Positions 54,932 to 64,000 of a stretch of 64,000 nt of DNA are shown one piece after another. Origin of the DNA: Lepidodermella squamata (lineage: Eukaryota; Gastrotricha). The stretch covers positions 310,001 through 374,000 of the forward strand of contig JBLDXI010000056.1 in the NCBI GenBank assembly GCA_047495785.1, read 5' to 3'. The notes below the pieces were generated by a model that worked only from the letters and a program-made list of their open reading frames with translations, had not been told where the DNA came from and made no database searches. Made by a program: the position numbers and the translations under genes. Every line of letters starts with the position of its first letter. Positions within the stretch are counted from its first letter, which is position 1.

Positions 54932-55029
54932 GCCTTACGCGCACTTGCTTCGCAGTGTGACGTAATGGGCAGGTCCCAATTATTTTCCCTCCTGGTATCT
55001 GGGATCCTGAACTTGTGATCATTTGAACA
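54932..55029 (+). repeat. Outer inverted repeat, left arm
   Basis: About 98 bp from GCCTTACGCGCACTTGCTTC to GATCATTTGAACA. It is the reverse complement, at high identity by eye, of 63181-63277. It contains ATGGGCAGGTCCC, which also opens the repeat at 53695. A hairpin with 9-bp arms (GGGACTGTT and AACAGTCCC) lies just inside at 55032-55077. Confidence 0.8.
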
Positions 55030-55779
55030 GTGGGACTGTTAACATGCTCGCTTTCGCTCGCATATGTAAACAGTCCCAAAGCTTCTCCATATGATGAACA
55101 TTTATCAGTCTTATTTTCTGTCATTTTTACCATCCACTTTCTTCTGTCTCCACTCGCATTAGCAGTGTCGCCTATAATCTTCATAGTCGTTTATCGTTTA
55201 TCGTATGATCGTTTCCATCTTTTATATCCCCTGTTTTCCTAACAAAAGTAATAATGATAGTTTTTCAAGAGTTAAAGAAAATCGGCTTAGCCACAGCCGA
55301 GTCGAGATACCTCAGAATAACGCAAAATTCCTTACCAACCGTAGATATAAACGATGGCCATATCCCATATCGTGCCTTAACTATTTTTTGCTCTTCATTT
55401 TGTTTTAAAATAATATGCGACGATATACAAACGTTTACATGGGCAGTAAGTCATTTGAAAGGGCATGAGCTCGTATAGCTCCGCTATTCCCGCATAGACA
55501 TAATTTAAGATGGACTGACTACCCCTTCCATTCCCTTCATACACCAATGTAAATCCCATGTACAGATTGCAATGTTTCTTACCGACTCGTTTGAACGAAT
55601 CTGCATGAAGAATGAAAATAACACAATTTCCTTAATCTTCGCATTATATTAGCATTGATTTTTTGATACAAGCCTCCAGTCAACAGATTGAGTTTAGCTT
55701 GAAGTTAAAGTTGGTCTTGCAGAGAATTCCCGATAAAATAGTGATTGTGCCATCTGAGCAGTAAAACATTGCTTGACTT

Positions 55780-55973
55780 TCTAACAGAATCAACCACCCT
55801 GCCGATGATAGTAACATTGGGTAAACAATAATTATTCCACAACCATTTACGTCTTACACCTTACAACTCGCTATAGAAAATAATATAGTATCACCTGTTG
55901 CCTTTCAGGTCCCGGGTTACCGGGGACTGCTGTTAGTCGGCAGACCCCGGTGCGCGCGCGTCATAAGGGCCCA
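55780..55973 (+). repeat. Unclassified dispersed repeat, copy 2 (partial), ending in the inner inverted repeat
   Basis: 55780-55910 resembles 54280-54370 of copy 1. It is followed by the same GGTCCCGGGTTACCGGGGAC to CAGACCCC module (55916-55949). The next 23 bp (55951-55973, TGCGCGCGCGTCATAAGGGCCCA is their sequence split as TGCGCGCGCG and TCATAAGGGCCCA) are a perfect reverse complement of 61969-61991. Confidence 0.7.
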
Positions 55974-55989
55974 GCGATCCCCGGATATT

Positions 55990-58900
55990 TTCGTCCAACC
56001 CGCAAACTATAAAAAATAATAATTATGAAAATATTATTACGCAACTTCCTTGTTATATAAATATTTATTTGTCTGCCTTAAAACGAATGATTTATAAATA
56101 TATATCAAAATTGCAATTTTCTACTTCCTTTGTCGGCTTTTTGTTGTTTTGCGCTTATAGTTTTCTGCATTTCTTTTCGTTAGCCGTTTTGAAATTTTTG
56201 AAATTCGCGCTCAGTGTCCTTGTCGCAAGCAGAGTCATCTGACGGGCGCATTTCATGTGACCAAGAAGTGACCGGCACGTGACGCGCGAGTTAAACTTTA
56301 CTCAATAATGTGTTATCTCATATAATCTTATTGGTAATAAGCGAAAAAACTAAAAACTGACAGTTGATTATGCGTAGTAACTAGAAGCGTGCTTAGTTTT
56401 CTATCTAGCCCTGGCCTGCGCGTCGTGTTTTTTTTACATAACCCCGATGACCGGTCAACCTAGGTCCTAGGTGTGACAGTTCTGCAGGTTTTTCACTCGT
56501 TTCACGTACTATGTATTATGCTAATCGAACTGATCGAACTCGGCCAGCTGTTGAACATAATCCTTGTAAATCTTATAGATCCTCGTAAAACATAGGTTAT
56601 CGAACATTGCTATTCGAGTTCACCCCACTCTCTCCGACTTTGTCGTTCTAAATTCTAATAAGAAATAAGATCTGCATTAAACATGTGTACGATCTTTCGT
56701 AATTCTAAATCCTTACTTGCCTCTTGATTATGCCAGCTCAATCAGCGCTAAGGATATCGTTGCCTGGGTAAACTCATCACGACAGCATCTTTTTTTATGA
56801 TTTTCATTTTTCATGATTTAAGCACTTGGAATTACTTCCCTTCCCCTATCGCCATGAGTCAGTTCTTCCGGAAACTTGAATCTTCCTCTTAGATCGATTT
56901 CTGAAAGCAAAACACGAGGAAAATTCATTCTCGAGTCTTGACCAATAACGCAGAGGAAGATTTAACTGTCCACAACTCGGCGCCTGATTGAAAGATGAAA
57001 CCAACGAATGGATGCATGCATGTAAACCCCTTTTTTATCAAGTATTGTGCGAATATACCACATACCACATACCAGACTGACGGAAAGTTTATAGATTGCT
57101 GGGCTAGCTACTAAAAGTTAGGAAGGAGAAATTGCTTTATATTTTGTTGAAGTTGAAAGTTATGTTACTAAGTGTTCGATTGCTGACCACTGACCATCAG
57201 TTGTCAGTTAGTATTCTCTCAAATGATTATATGGCCCTCTTATTGGTAGGAATAACTTAGTGAGTTTTGCAAAACAGCCTTACGAAATTCAGGCTAATGC
57301 AGAGAACATTATTTTCATCGCTTCTCTAGTCTGATCTACTCAAGTTTCATTCTTATTTAGACTTGTGTTCTAATTGCCGTGTGAAGCATGAAGAATCAGC
57401 ATATATCCAACGCCTCTCCTGGATTCAATGGCGCGTCAATTGAGTTCCGAACGACCTTGTATGGTACAGATTGGTATCATTACACATCACACGTTCTATT
57501 AGAGTTATCTTGCGCCGTGTAGCTTAATATTGGTTGGTTGAAATCGTGTTTTCAGCCTCGAATAAAAAGTCTAGATTGACCTTGCATCAATCTCAACGTC
57601 TTTCGAGTTGAATGGTTATTATCAACTCGAGCCTATCGCCAAGGAATTGCAACGTCGGAATTCTCAGTGGTTACAAATAAGTGTTCCTGCTTAAAGATGA
57701 TGCTGCTGATGGCTATGCTGCTAGATTCCTAAATATGCCTCTGGTGGTATGTTATTATTTCTAATATTGTTCCAATTGGGTATTTTAACATTTTGTTTTT
57801 AGATCTATCGCTCTTTCAACTTTTGAAGATGGCGCTAGCTCTCAGCACTTCGCGGGAGCAGTTGTCGAGTCAGTTATCAACATTTGGAGGTTGGAATTGA
57901 AGGATCTAGGCTGATATATTCTTCAGATTTTCATGGAGAACTTGTATTAGCCGCTGTTAACTGTTAACCAATGAATCTTTCGACACATTCTGGGGTCTGC
58001 GAAGTTTGGCCCCGCATTCTCGTTATAACGTGCGAGATATCTATACCTAGCGAACGATAGGTACATTGCATGATGAATGACAAGCCTGTGTGAAGTTTTT
58101 ATCTTCATTTAGACCTTATTAGAAAAATATACCTTGGCATGCGATGTTTTGCGATGTTTTTATAATCAGTCATTTCACGTGATTTTGCTCGATAAGAGTC
58201 AGGCTTAAATAAATTATGATAGCTTTTGCTGGGGAATTCACTGTTTTTAACCTTCATTTTTTGCCTGAACTAACTTTTAACTAACTTTTTCATGATAGCT
58301 TATTGGCTTGATTATGATAAAGGATAGGTACGACGCATGATATATTATTTACAAATTTATCCGAAGCTGAATGTATCGAAGATTTACGTGATATAGACAC
58401 AGCCTACATACAGCATGCTATTGGGCTCATTTATTTGAAGTGAAATGAATTGATTTATATGAATCGATTCGAGTTGAATTTTAGGTTTGAGGTATAGAGC
58501 GATTGAGAGCTGATTAAATTTATTTCGCCAGAGTTGCCACTCACGAGCTGAGTTTTAGAACTGGTTCCACGACTGTCAAGCCAGTCCTACTTACTATTGT
58601 CAATTCAAGGTCCGTTCTTCAGACTCAGCGCTAGCCTGAGTTTTATTAACCAATACCGATCGGATAAACCTCGACCAGGAATTCGCGAGATCAGGAATAA
58701 TCTTTCGAATTGGCTTGGAACTTTTAATTCAGTGAATAGCGAATGACGAGAGCACACATTTATTTTCGCATGGGACTGTGGACTGGCAACTATCAGGTAT
58801 AGCTTGAACTAAAGCTCTTCAATCTTGCGGACTCGATTTTTTTTCTTACTCTTGAAATCGTCTCTGAATATAATCGATAAATCCCGAATTTTCCTCTACA

Positions 58901-59004
58901 TCATCTTTAATCAACCCATAGATGATCAACATTCGGTCAAAATTGAGCAAGAATGTGTTATACCGTTATCACTAGAATGAAAGTGACCACCCTTCTTCCA
59001 TCTA
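55990..59004. other. 3-kb gene-free AT-rich stretch
   Basis: No open reading frame of note on either strand, no tRNA and no clear repeat. Sequence is AT-rich and unstructured by eye. It probably consists of old, diverged repeat material. Confidence 0.45.
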
Positions 59005-59077
59005 GCCGAGATAGCTCAGTTGGGAGAGCGTTAGACTGAAGATCTAAAGGTCCCTGGTTCGATCCCGGGTCTCGGCG
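59005..59077 (+). tRNA. tRNA-Phe (GAA)
   Basis: Full cloverleaf. The acceptor GCCGAGA pairs with TCTCGGC. The D arm is GCTC..GAGC, the anticodon loop CTGAAGA (GAA) sits between TTAGA and TCTAA, and the T arm is CTGG TTCGATC CCGG-like. No intron. A-box and B-box consensus intact, so it should be functional. Confidence 0.95.
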
Positions 59078-59145
59078 TACCTTTTTGCGCTGCCTTTGGC
59101 CTGTCCTAATGCTATGTTAGAAGCCCACGAGGGTTTTCTATCGTA

Positions 59146-59217
59146 GGCCCGTTGGTCTAGGAGTACGATTCTCGCTTTGGGTGCGAGAGGTCTCTGGTTC
59201 AATTCCCGAACGGGCCC
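59146..59217 (+). tRNA. tRNA-Pro (TGG)
   Basis: The acceptor GGCCCGT pairs with ACGGGCC. The anticodon loop TTTGGGT (TGG) sits in a CTCGC/GCGAG stem, and the T loop is TTCAATT. The body matches standard eukaryotic tRNA-Pro (TTGGTCTAGGAGTACGATTC). The T stem (CTCTG/CCCGA) has weak pairs but the gene otherwise looks usable. Confidence 0.9.
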
Positions 59218-59293
59218 ACTAGTTTTTTCTTCATTTGAATTTCAACAAGGTATTGAAAATTTATCACATAATCCAGGCATTTTATTTCATATC

Positions 59294-59365
59294 TCCCTGA
59301 TGGTCTAGTGGTTAGGATTCCGCGCTTTCACCGCGGCGGCCCGGGTTCGATTCCCGGTCATGGAA
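59294..59365 (+). tRNA. tRNA-Glu (TTC)
   Basis: The body is standard tRNA-Glu (GATGGTCTAGTGGTTAGGAT), with anticodon TTC in loop CTTTCAC and T arm CCGGG TTCGATT CCCGG. The acceptor TCCCTGA faces TCATGGA, leaving one C-T mismatch in the fourth pair. It may be functional or beginning to decay. Confidence 0.85.
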
Positions 59366-59468
59366 AGTTTTACTATGAAATGAGTTTTTTTTTAAAAATC
59401 ACTGCTTATCGCAAAAAATCGAGCTCAGGAGCTCAGGAAAAATCGAGCTTAGAATGCTCAATCTTCCG

Positions 59469-59516
59469 CTACCTGGGCAGACACTCTATCACTAAGCTAC
59501 TATCCCTTTGGCTTAG
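59469..59516 (-). pseudogene. Decayed tRNA 5' fragment
   Basis: On the minus strand GGGATAGTAGCTTAGTGATA, then GAGTGTCTGCC, resembles an acceptor, a D arm with an A-box core and the start of an anticodon arm. No T arm follows. A relic within the tRNA cluster. Confidence 0.45.
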
Positions 59517-59580
59517 ATGGCCATGCAGTCCCAAATTTAAGCTGCCGAAGCAAAAGATTCGTGAAAATTTTGTTTTTGTA

Positions 59581-59653
59581 GGATACTTACGGGTGCCGAT
59601 CCCGTTGCCTCTCGCATGTTAGGCGAGCGCTCTACCATTTGAGCTAATGCCCC
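59581..59653 (-). pseudogene. tRNA-Ala-like gene with AAC (Val) anticodon and broken acceptor stem
   Basis: 73 nt on the minus strand. The body follows tRNA-Ala: GGGGCATTAGCTCAAATGG, GAGCG, and a CTCGC/GCGAG anticodon stem. The T arm ACGGG/CCCGT has an Ala-like loop ATCGGCA. The anticodon loop reads CTAACAT, giving AAC (Val) instead of AGC. The acceptor arms GGGGCAT and AAGTATC have two mismatches and two wobbles. Most likely a decaying gene; charging cannot be predicted. Confidence 0.6.
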
Positions 59654-59730
59654 ATGTGTTTGAGTCAATATTTATAACAAAGGCATTCTCAACAATAACG
59701 TAAAACTAGCAGTAAGTTTTTGAAAAGTTG

Positions 59731-59770
59731 GCGCCCATCGGGAGACTCGAACCCCAGAAACTGCGATTAA
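59731..59770 (-). pseudogene. tRNA 3' half (Lys-like) fragment
   Basis: On the minus strand TTAATCGCAG, then CTGGGGTTCGAGTCTCCCG and ATGGGCGCC, correspond to the 3' anticodon arm, T arm and acceptor of a Lys-type tRNA. The 5' half is absent. A second orphan B-box-like GGTTCGATTGC lies on the plus strand at about 59789. Confidence 0.5.
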
Positions 59771-59866
59771 CTGCTCACGGGAGACCAGGGTTCGATTGCA
59801 TGCCAAGAGCTAGCTTTTTCCTCGATTTGAAAGCTGAACTATGCGTGTTGGCCAAAAATGTACAAT

Positions 59867-59939
59867 CGCCCGATGTGGGGCTCGAACCCACGACCCTGGG
59901 ATTAAGAGTCCCATGCTCTACCGACTGAGCTAACCGGGC
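59867..59939 (-). tRNA. tRNA-Lys (CTT)
   Basis: The acceptor GCCCGGT faces ATCGGGC (one G-U-type closure). D arm GCTC..GAGC, anticodon loop ACTCTTAAT with CTT, T arm GTGGG TTCGAGC CCCAC. Matches eukaryotic tRNA-Lys-CTT closely; no intron. Apparently functional. Confidence 0.94.
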
Positions 59940-60196
59940 TGAGACAGAGTAGTGTACTGCTACATTTTATATTTCCTTACTGTTATTACTTCTGGATTAA
60001 AAGCAATCGCAGAAAAAATTAAATGGTCGCGTGCTCTTTGAACCAACCAATCACGGACTTGAAACCAACCGACCAATCAGATAATTGTGGATTCACTGAT
60101 TCCACTAAGTCCTTATTTTTAAATTTGTTGGTTACACACTCACGCCTTTTAATTTAGATATTTAACTCAATTTAAAACATTCCAATTTCTCGAAGA
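59940..60196. other. Short spacer after the tRNA cluster
   Basis: AT-rich. A tandem-like 'aaccaaccaatc..aaccaaccgaccaatc' lies near 60040-60080. Nothing else seen. Confidence 0.4.
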
Positions 60197-60832
60197 TGGC
60201 CGTAGGTCCACCACCGATGAGCATGTCTACTACAACCTTTCCAACACCACCTGGAGCAGGGATTTTTTCGCCATCCGTTGTGTTCAAAGTATCTCGACTT
60301 TCCCGAACGAAAGAAGATCAAGTTATCAGAATTTATCGATAATGCGAATTGCGAACTCGCATATACGCCAGGTTTCGAGATAGTGGATCTTCAGATTTCG
60401 AACTGCCGGAGCCAATCATTCGAAAATCGAAGTGGAACTGTACGGAATGTTCTGTTTCTGTCAACTGTTTCTGTTAAGCTAGAATTCATTTGGACGAAAC
60501 TAAACCAGTGGGAACTTTGGCGCGTGGCTCGTGGCTCGAAGAATGGCTCATTTCTCAACCGAGGTTGGCAGACGGCAATTAAACAACAAATCCAAGGCTC
60601 GGGAATTATGTAAATTTCTAAATTCACAATTAGTTTTCTTATTGTGTTCGTATTTTTTCCTTATAGAATCTTGTCAAAGCCCTGGCTGGATTATTATTAC
60701 TACAATCTGATATATTACGAGTGGGAAACTCGATCCGAAGAGCAAGCTTCCAATAACAATAAAGCCGTGCCAATCGGCGACTTTTTAACACGCCTCGTTT
60801 CATGCCATACTCAGCTCGGCGTTTTAAATTAA
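60197..60832 (+). pseudogene. Possible decayed coding fragment, unidentified
   Basis: An ATG at 60197 opens a Pro/Thr-rich start (MAVGPPPMSMSTTTFPTPPG). A second frame continues with KYLDFPERKKIKLSEFIDNA (about 60290), and a third segment near 60667 reads LSKPWLDYYYYNLIYYEWET. The pieces look protein-like but are in different frames, with no consistent splice sites. A retro- or decayed pseudogene is possible; chance is not excluded. Confidence 0.25.
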
Positions 60833-60839
60833 GTTACAA

Positions 60840-61968
60840 ACTGTGAAAAGTGCTCTCAGGTTTCTCGCCAAGCTTCGAATGCATCTTTGACTACTTCGAT
60901 CGTGGATTTCGGACATCAAACTGAGCCCTTGACAGAGTTATCTGTTATCGAGCCCTGATTTCTGGCGAGGCTTTGAACTCTGAATGAAATCGAACCCTGG
61001 CATCAGTCAGCCAACAAACAGAGGAATGAATAATTTTAAATACAACCGATTTGGTTCACTGGCGAACTGTGGCGCGGATTTAAACACTTTGCGAAGCGAT
61101 TTGTTGGAACTGCTTTCTCTCGTCTCAAGTTGTCGAGATAGATAACAAATTCTTCATTTTCGAATGTTCATAATGCTTTTCGGTTCTTGTTGAATGGATT
61201 TTGGATTCGATTTTGAACTTTCATGCTGGCTTCAATGCTGGCTTTGATTTAGCGAAAATCAATCGAACTTGTATTTGGGCTGGAACCTTTTCTGAAGCTG
61301 CGCACGCATAAACTTTCAAATTATTATGGATGAACGGCTCAACGAATTTGACCAAACATCATTCTGCGCTGGCTTTACTCCTCTTTCTTATTTATGATTA
61401 TTTCGTCTTTCTATGCGAAATTATTCGTGGCTTCGAGAAATTTCTTATTGCAAATAAACCAAACATCGTGGTCTGCCAATTTGTTTTTTCTTTATGATTT
61501 GAGTTTAAGGCATGGAAAACCGAAATTGAAAAATCCAGCGGAAGCGATTATGAACATTTAAAAATATTCCCGATCGATTGATAAAGTTCGCGGTTTTACA
61601 GTTTAATATGTAATTATTGGACACGGCGATAAGCAGAAAAAGCCGCTAAGCGTATATTTTTTGCCAACTAGGATGCTGCTGCTCTGAAAGTTCAAGGAGG
61701 TAGATTCCAATCAGAAAATAAGTTTTATAATAATGATCATATTACGCGCTACGCTCGCGTAATTTTGGTATTATTATATGCCGTAGTATAACGCATATAT
61801 TAATGCTCTTAATAATAAGCAAAGTACGCAAGCGCCTGAAATCGCGATTTTACGTCATTTCAACCCGAAAAATTGTTCGATTTCAATTTTGAGCGATTTT
61901 AAAGTGATAGGGACGTCATTTCCTATCGAATGATACCTTTCAAGCGGTCAAATAGGTCTCCGGCGAGT
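60840..61968. other. Gene-free stretch
   Basis: No supported ORF. Contains a short perfect hairpin, ATTACGCG/CGCGTAAT with a 7-nt loop near 61742-61764, possibly an element end. Otherwise AT-rich. Confidence 0.45.
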
Positions 61969-62400
61969 TGGGCCCTTATGACGCGCGCGCATCGACCCCC
62001 TCCCCGTTTTTCTCCGTTTGTCCTTGACGCCCGCGGCAAATGCCATTCATTTCATTTACATGTTTAAAAATTTGCTGAAAGTTAGTTGAGTAATATTAAA
62101 ACAAAATAAAAATTTGAAATGACCTTGAAAAATTTATTTTCAATTTTTTGGCGTGTGACTTCGAGTTTTCCGTCAGGCTCTACCTACCGACCTGTCAGGA
62201 TTGAGTTGATGATTCAGGATTAGTGAGTATGAGTATCAAAAAAATATCAAGGTTTTGCATTCAGGAATGGAACATTTACATTATTAATTTGATACTATTT
62301 TGCTTTGCGTCCGCGTACAAATATCTGCCTTTCTAACTGGAGAATTTGAATGTTAGCCGACAGAAAATCGATCAATAAAATAGAAACATTGTTGAAACAT
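61969..62400 (+). repeat. Inner inverted repeat right arm and dispersed repeat, copy 3
   Basis: 61969-61991 is the perfect reverse complement of 55951-55973. From 61992 the sequence follows copy 1 in the same orientation: CCCCCTCCCCGTTTTTCTCC, CTTGACGCCCGCGGCAAATG, TTTTCAATTTTTTGGCGTGT, GCATTCAGGAATGGAACA, and the final AGAAAATCGAT section. Similarity by eye is high with small indels. Confidence 0.75.
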
Positions 62401-63180
62401 TACTTTTTGAGAGTTCTGTATATTTGTAGTATCGTATAACGCAATTTCTCCCAATAGCCGATTGAGATATCCCAATGTGCAATCCGAATTGTTCCCAACG
62501 TCATTTTCAGCTATTTTAAACAGTTTTTTTTTAAATTTGGAAACCAAGCAAGATTGCAGAATAGCCCTTCGCCTATCTAGCAGAGCCCATTTTCCCTAAT
62601 AACTTGTTCCGTAACTGCGTGTTCTATGAGTTATTAAAAAGCTAGCATATTTTCACTGTAACAGTCTTCTGGCCTTCTAGGTCCATTTAAACTCTTTATT
62701 AATCAATTTGCAGACCAATCGATAGGGCTCTTCATGCTCTTTAATATGATGTGATACATTATAATTCAATAACCTGAAGGCTGATGAAAACAATAGGCAA
62801 AAAGCAACTTTCGGATTGCTCATTGAGACATCTCTATCGGCAATTGGGGGATTGCCAATACAATATACAATACTACATATTAATTATTACGAAACATATG
62901 CGAACTTGTCCAATGCATTACAATGATGAAACATTTATCAGCCTCAATTCTACCATGCACTTACTAAAATTTGGTCACATTTTGACGTATTCTGTTATTC
63001 GTAACGTAGAGCCATTTACCACCAAATTTTTGAAAGTAATATCCTATCAAAGCCGTTCCCAGAGACTTTGAGTCCCAGACCTTACGACAGACCTTAGGAA
63101 GAAGACTGCTTAGGAAAATTCTTGATTTCGTTTCGAAATGTAAAATCGATGCGCTTGGTCCAGGTTCGGACGAAATGATA
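62401..63180. other. Gene-free stretch inside the outer inverted repeat
   Basis: AT-rich; small ORFs only (95 codons or fewer), without bias or domains. Nothing recognised. Confidence 0.4.
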
Positions 63181-63277
63181 TGTTGAAATGATCGCCAGTT
63201 CAGGATCCCATTTCCAGGAGGAAAAATAATTGGGACCTGCCCATTACGTCGCACTGCGAAGCAAGTGCGCGTAAGAC
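63181..63277 (-). repeat. Outer inverted repeat, right arm
   Basis: Reverse complement of 54932-55029: ATTGGGACCTGCCCATTACG and CGAAGCAAGTGCGCGTAAG are the best-preserved parts. It lies 8.15 kb from its partner and encloses the tRNA cluster. Confidence 0.8.
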
Positions 63278-64000
63278 AATGATTTTAGGGATGCATTGAC
63301 AGATCGATCGAATCAAAAGGTTTGGACGGGTGTGAGGATCGCCACTGCGAAATAGTCAAAAATTCCCGATTCAGCCGTTGGTTGCGTTGGAAACTGGCAC
63401 AACTCGTGGTGTTATAAAACTGGCCCAGAGGTGAGACGAGAGAAGCCAACTTCGAACAAACTCGCGTAACACACAACGCATAGCAACATACCGCAAAACA
63501 GCAGCAAATATCAGCAGAATTTGCGTAACAAATGATCAATTTTTTATTAAATAACATTATTGTTACACAATTTGAAATAAAATATTTTTTTAGCGTCCAT
63601 AGCAACGGCGTGTGATCCTGTTCACGTTGCCCGGAACGTGTTTTCTTACCGAACGGTACATGTTTGTCTCATTTGCATTCGCGTGTACTTCTGTCTTCCA
63701 TTAGTCTCCTGCGCCTGACTGGTTGTTAAGGTTCTTTCGTTGATTTAATGCCACGACTAAGCTGTTTGCTGTTCATCGGCAGTTCGAATCTGAGCGGTTG
63801 CGCGTGAGAGCCATAAGCTTAGTACTTGAGTGGAAATTCCGTCGTTAATCTTAGTTATTGAGTAAAATCAACTTGCAAACCAAAATGTAACGTTAGATTA
63901 CGCCCCGCCCGACAATAGTTGAGGCTCCTTGTGATCGCATTAGAAAGGGCGGTCACACGCAGAGCGACTGCTTGCAGCCGGTTCCTGAACCAATGCTTCT
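63278..64000. other. Right edge, no supported feature
   Basis: Mixed-composition sequence without a convincing ORF, tRNA or repeat match inside the window. Confidence 0.4.

Noticed and set aside
60985-61005. Minus-strand GGGTTCGATTTC as a tRNA B box
   Set aside because: No matching acceptor, D or anticodon arm around it.

Overview
The window is nuclear DNA from an invertebrate animal. Its genes are split by short GT-AG introns, most of them 40-600 bp with a few of 1-2.1 kb. The recognisable proteins are animal ones: an AFF/lilliputian homologue, SMARCE1, IQCB1, IFT57, ERp44, Arp3, ZC3H15 and a SKICH/TAX1BP1 protein. Coding exons are GC-rich at third codon positions, non-coding DNA is AT-rich, and CpG is not visibly depleted, which argues against heavy CpG methylation. 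Two ciliary genes (IQCB1 and IFT57) imply that the animal builds cilia. I cannot name the phylum from sequence alone.

Layout. 1-3.9 kb: a non-LTR retrotransposon on the minus strand, cut by the left window edge. ORF1 and the endonuclease/RT ORF2 lie in one reading frame separated by a single TAG. 4.8-14.5 kb: a six-exon gene (+) for a roughly 1,660-residue bHLH-like, polyQ-rich nuclear protein. Its introns hold a nested antisense coding region, an antisense frameshifted relic and a piggyBac-type element flanked by TTAA. 14.5-17.6 kb: convergent tails with microsatellites. 17.6-23.2 kb: an AFF/lilliputian homologue (-), head to head with ZC3H15 (+), followed by Arp3 (+). 28-32.3 kb: a 122-aa hypothetical gene, a pogo/Tigger fragment, a frameshifted ankyrin relic and a small three-exon gene. 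32.9-36.9 kb: a secreted von Willebrand A protein and a PRISE-type NAD(P)-dependent reductase (both +).

37.4-49.4 kb: five consecutive minus-strand genes, IQCB1, ERP44, SMARCE1, a 79-aa single HMG-box protein and a SKICH/TAX1BP1 homologue. The last is head to head with IFT57 (50.3-51.8 kb, +).

52-64 kb: essentially gene-free and dense in repeats. It has a tRNA-derived SINE, three copies of an unclassified repeat, a foldback element built from about a dozen short palindromes, and two nested inverted-repeat pairs. These pairs bracket a cluster of four apparently usable tRNA genes (Phe, Pro, Glu, Lys) and three decayed tRNA-like pieces.

The genes do not form one pathway. Loose themes are transcription and chromatin (bHLH protein, AFF, SMARCE1, HMG box) and cilia (IQCB1, IFT57). 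All spliced models come from splice motifs and phase agreement read by eye; no alignment or search was run.
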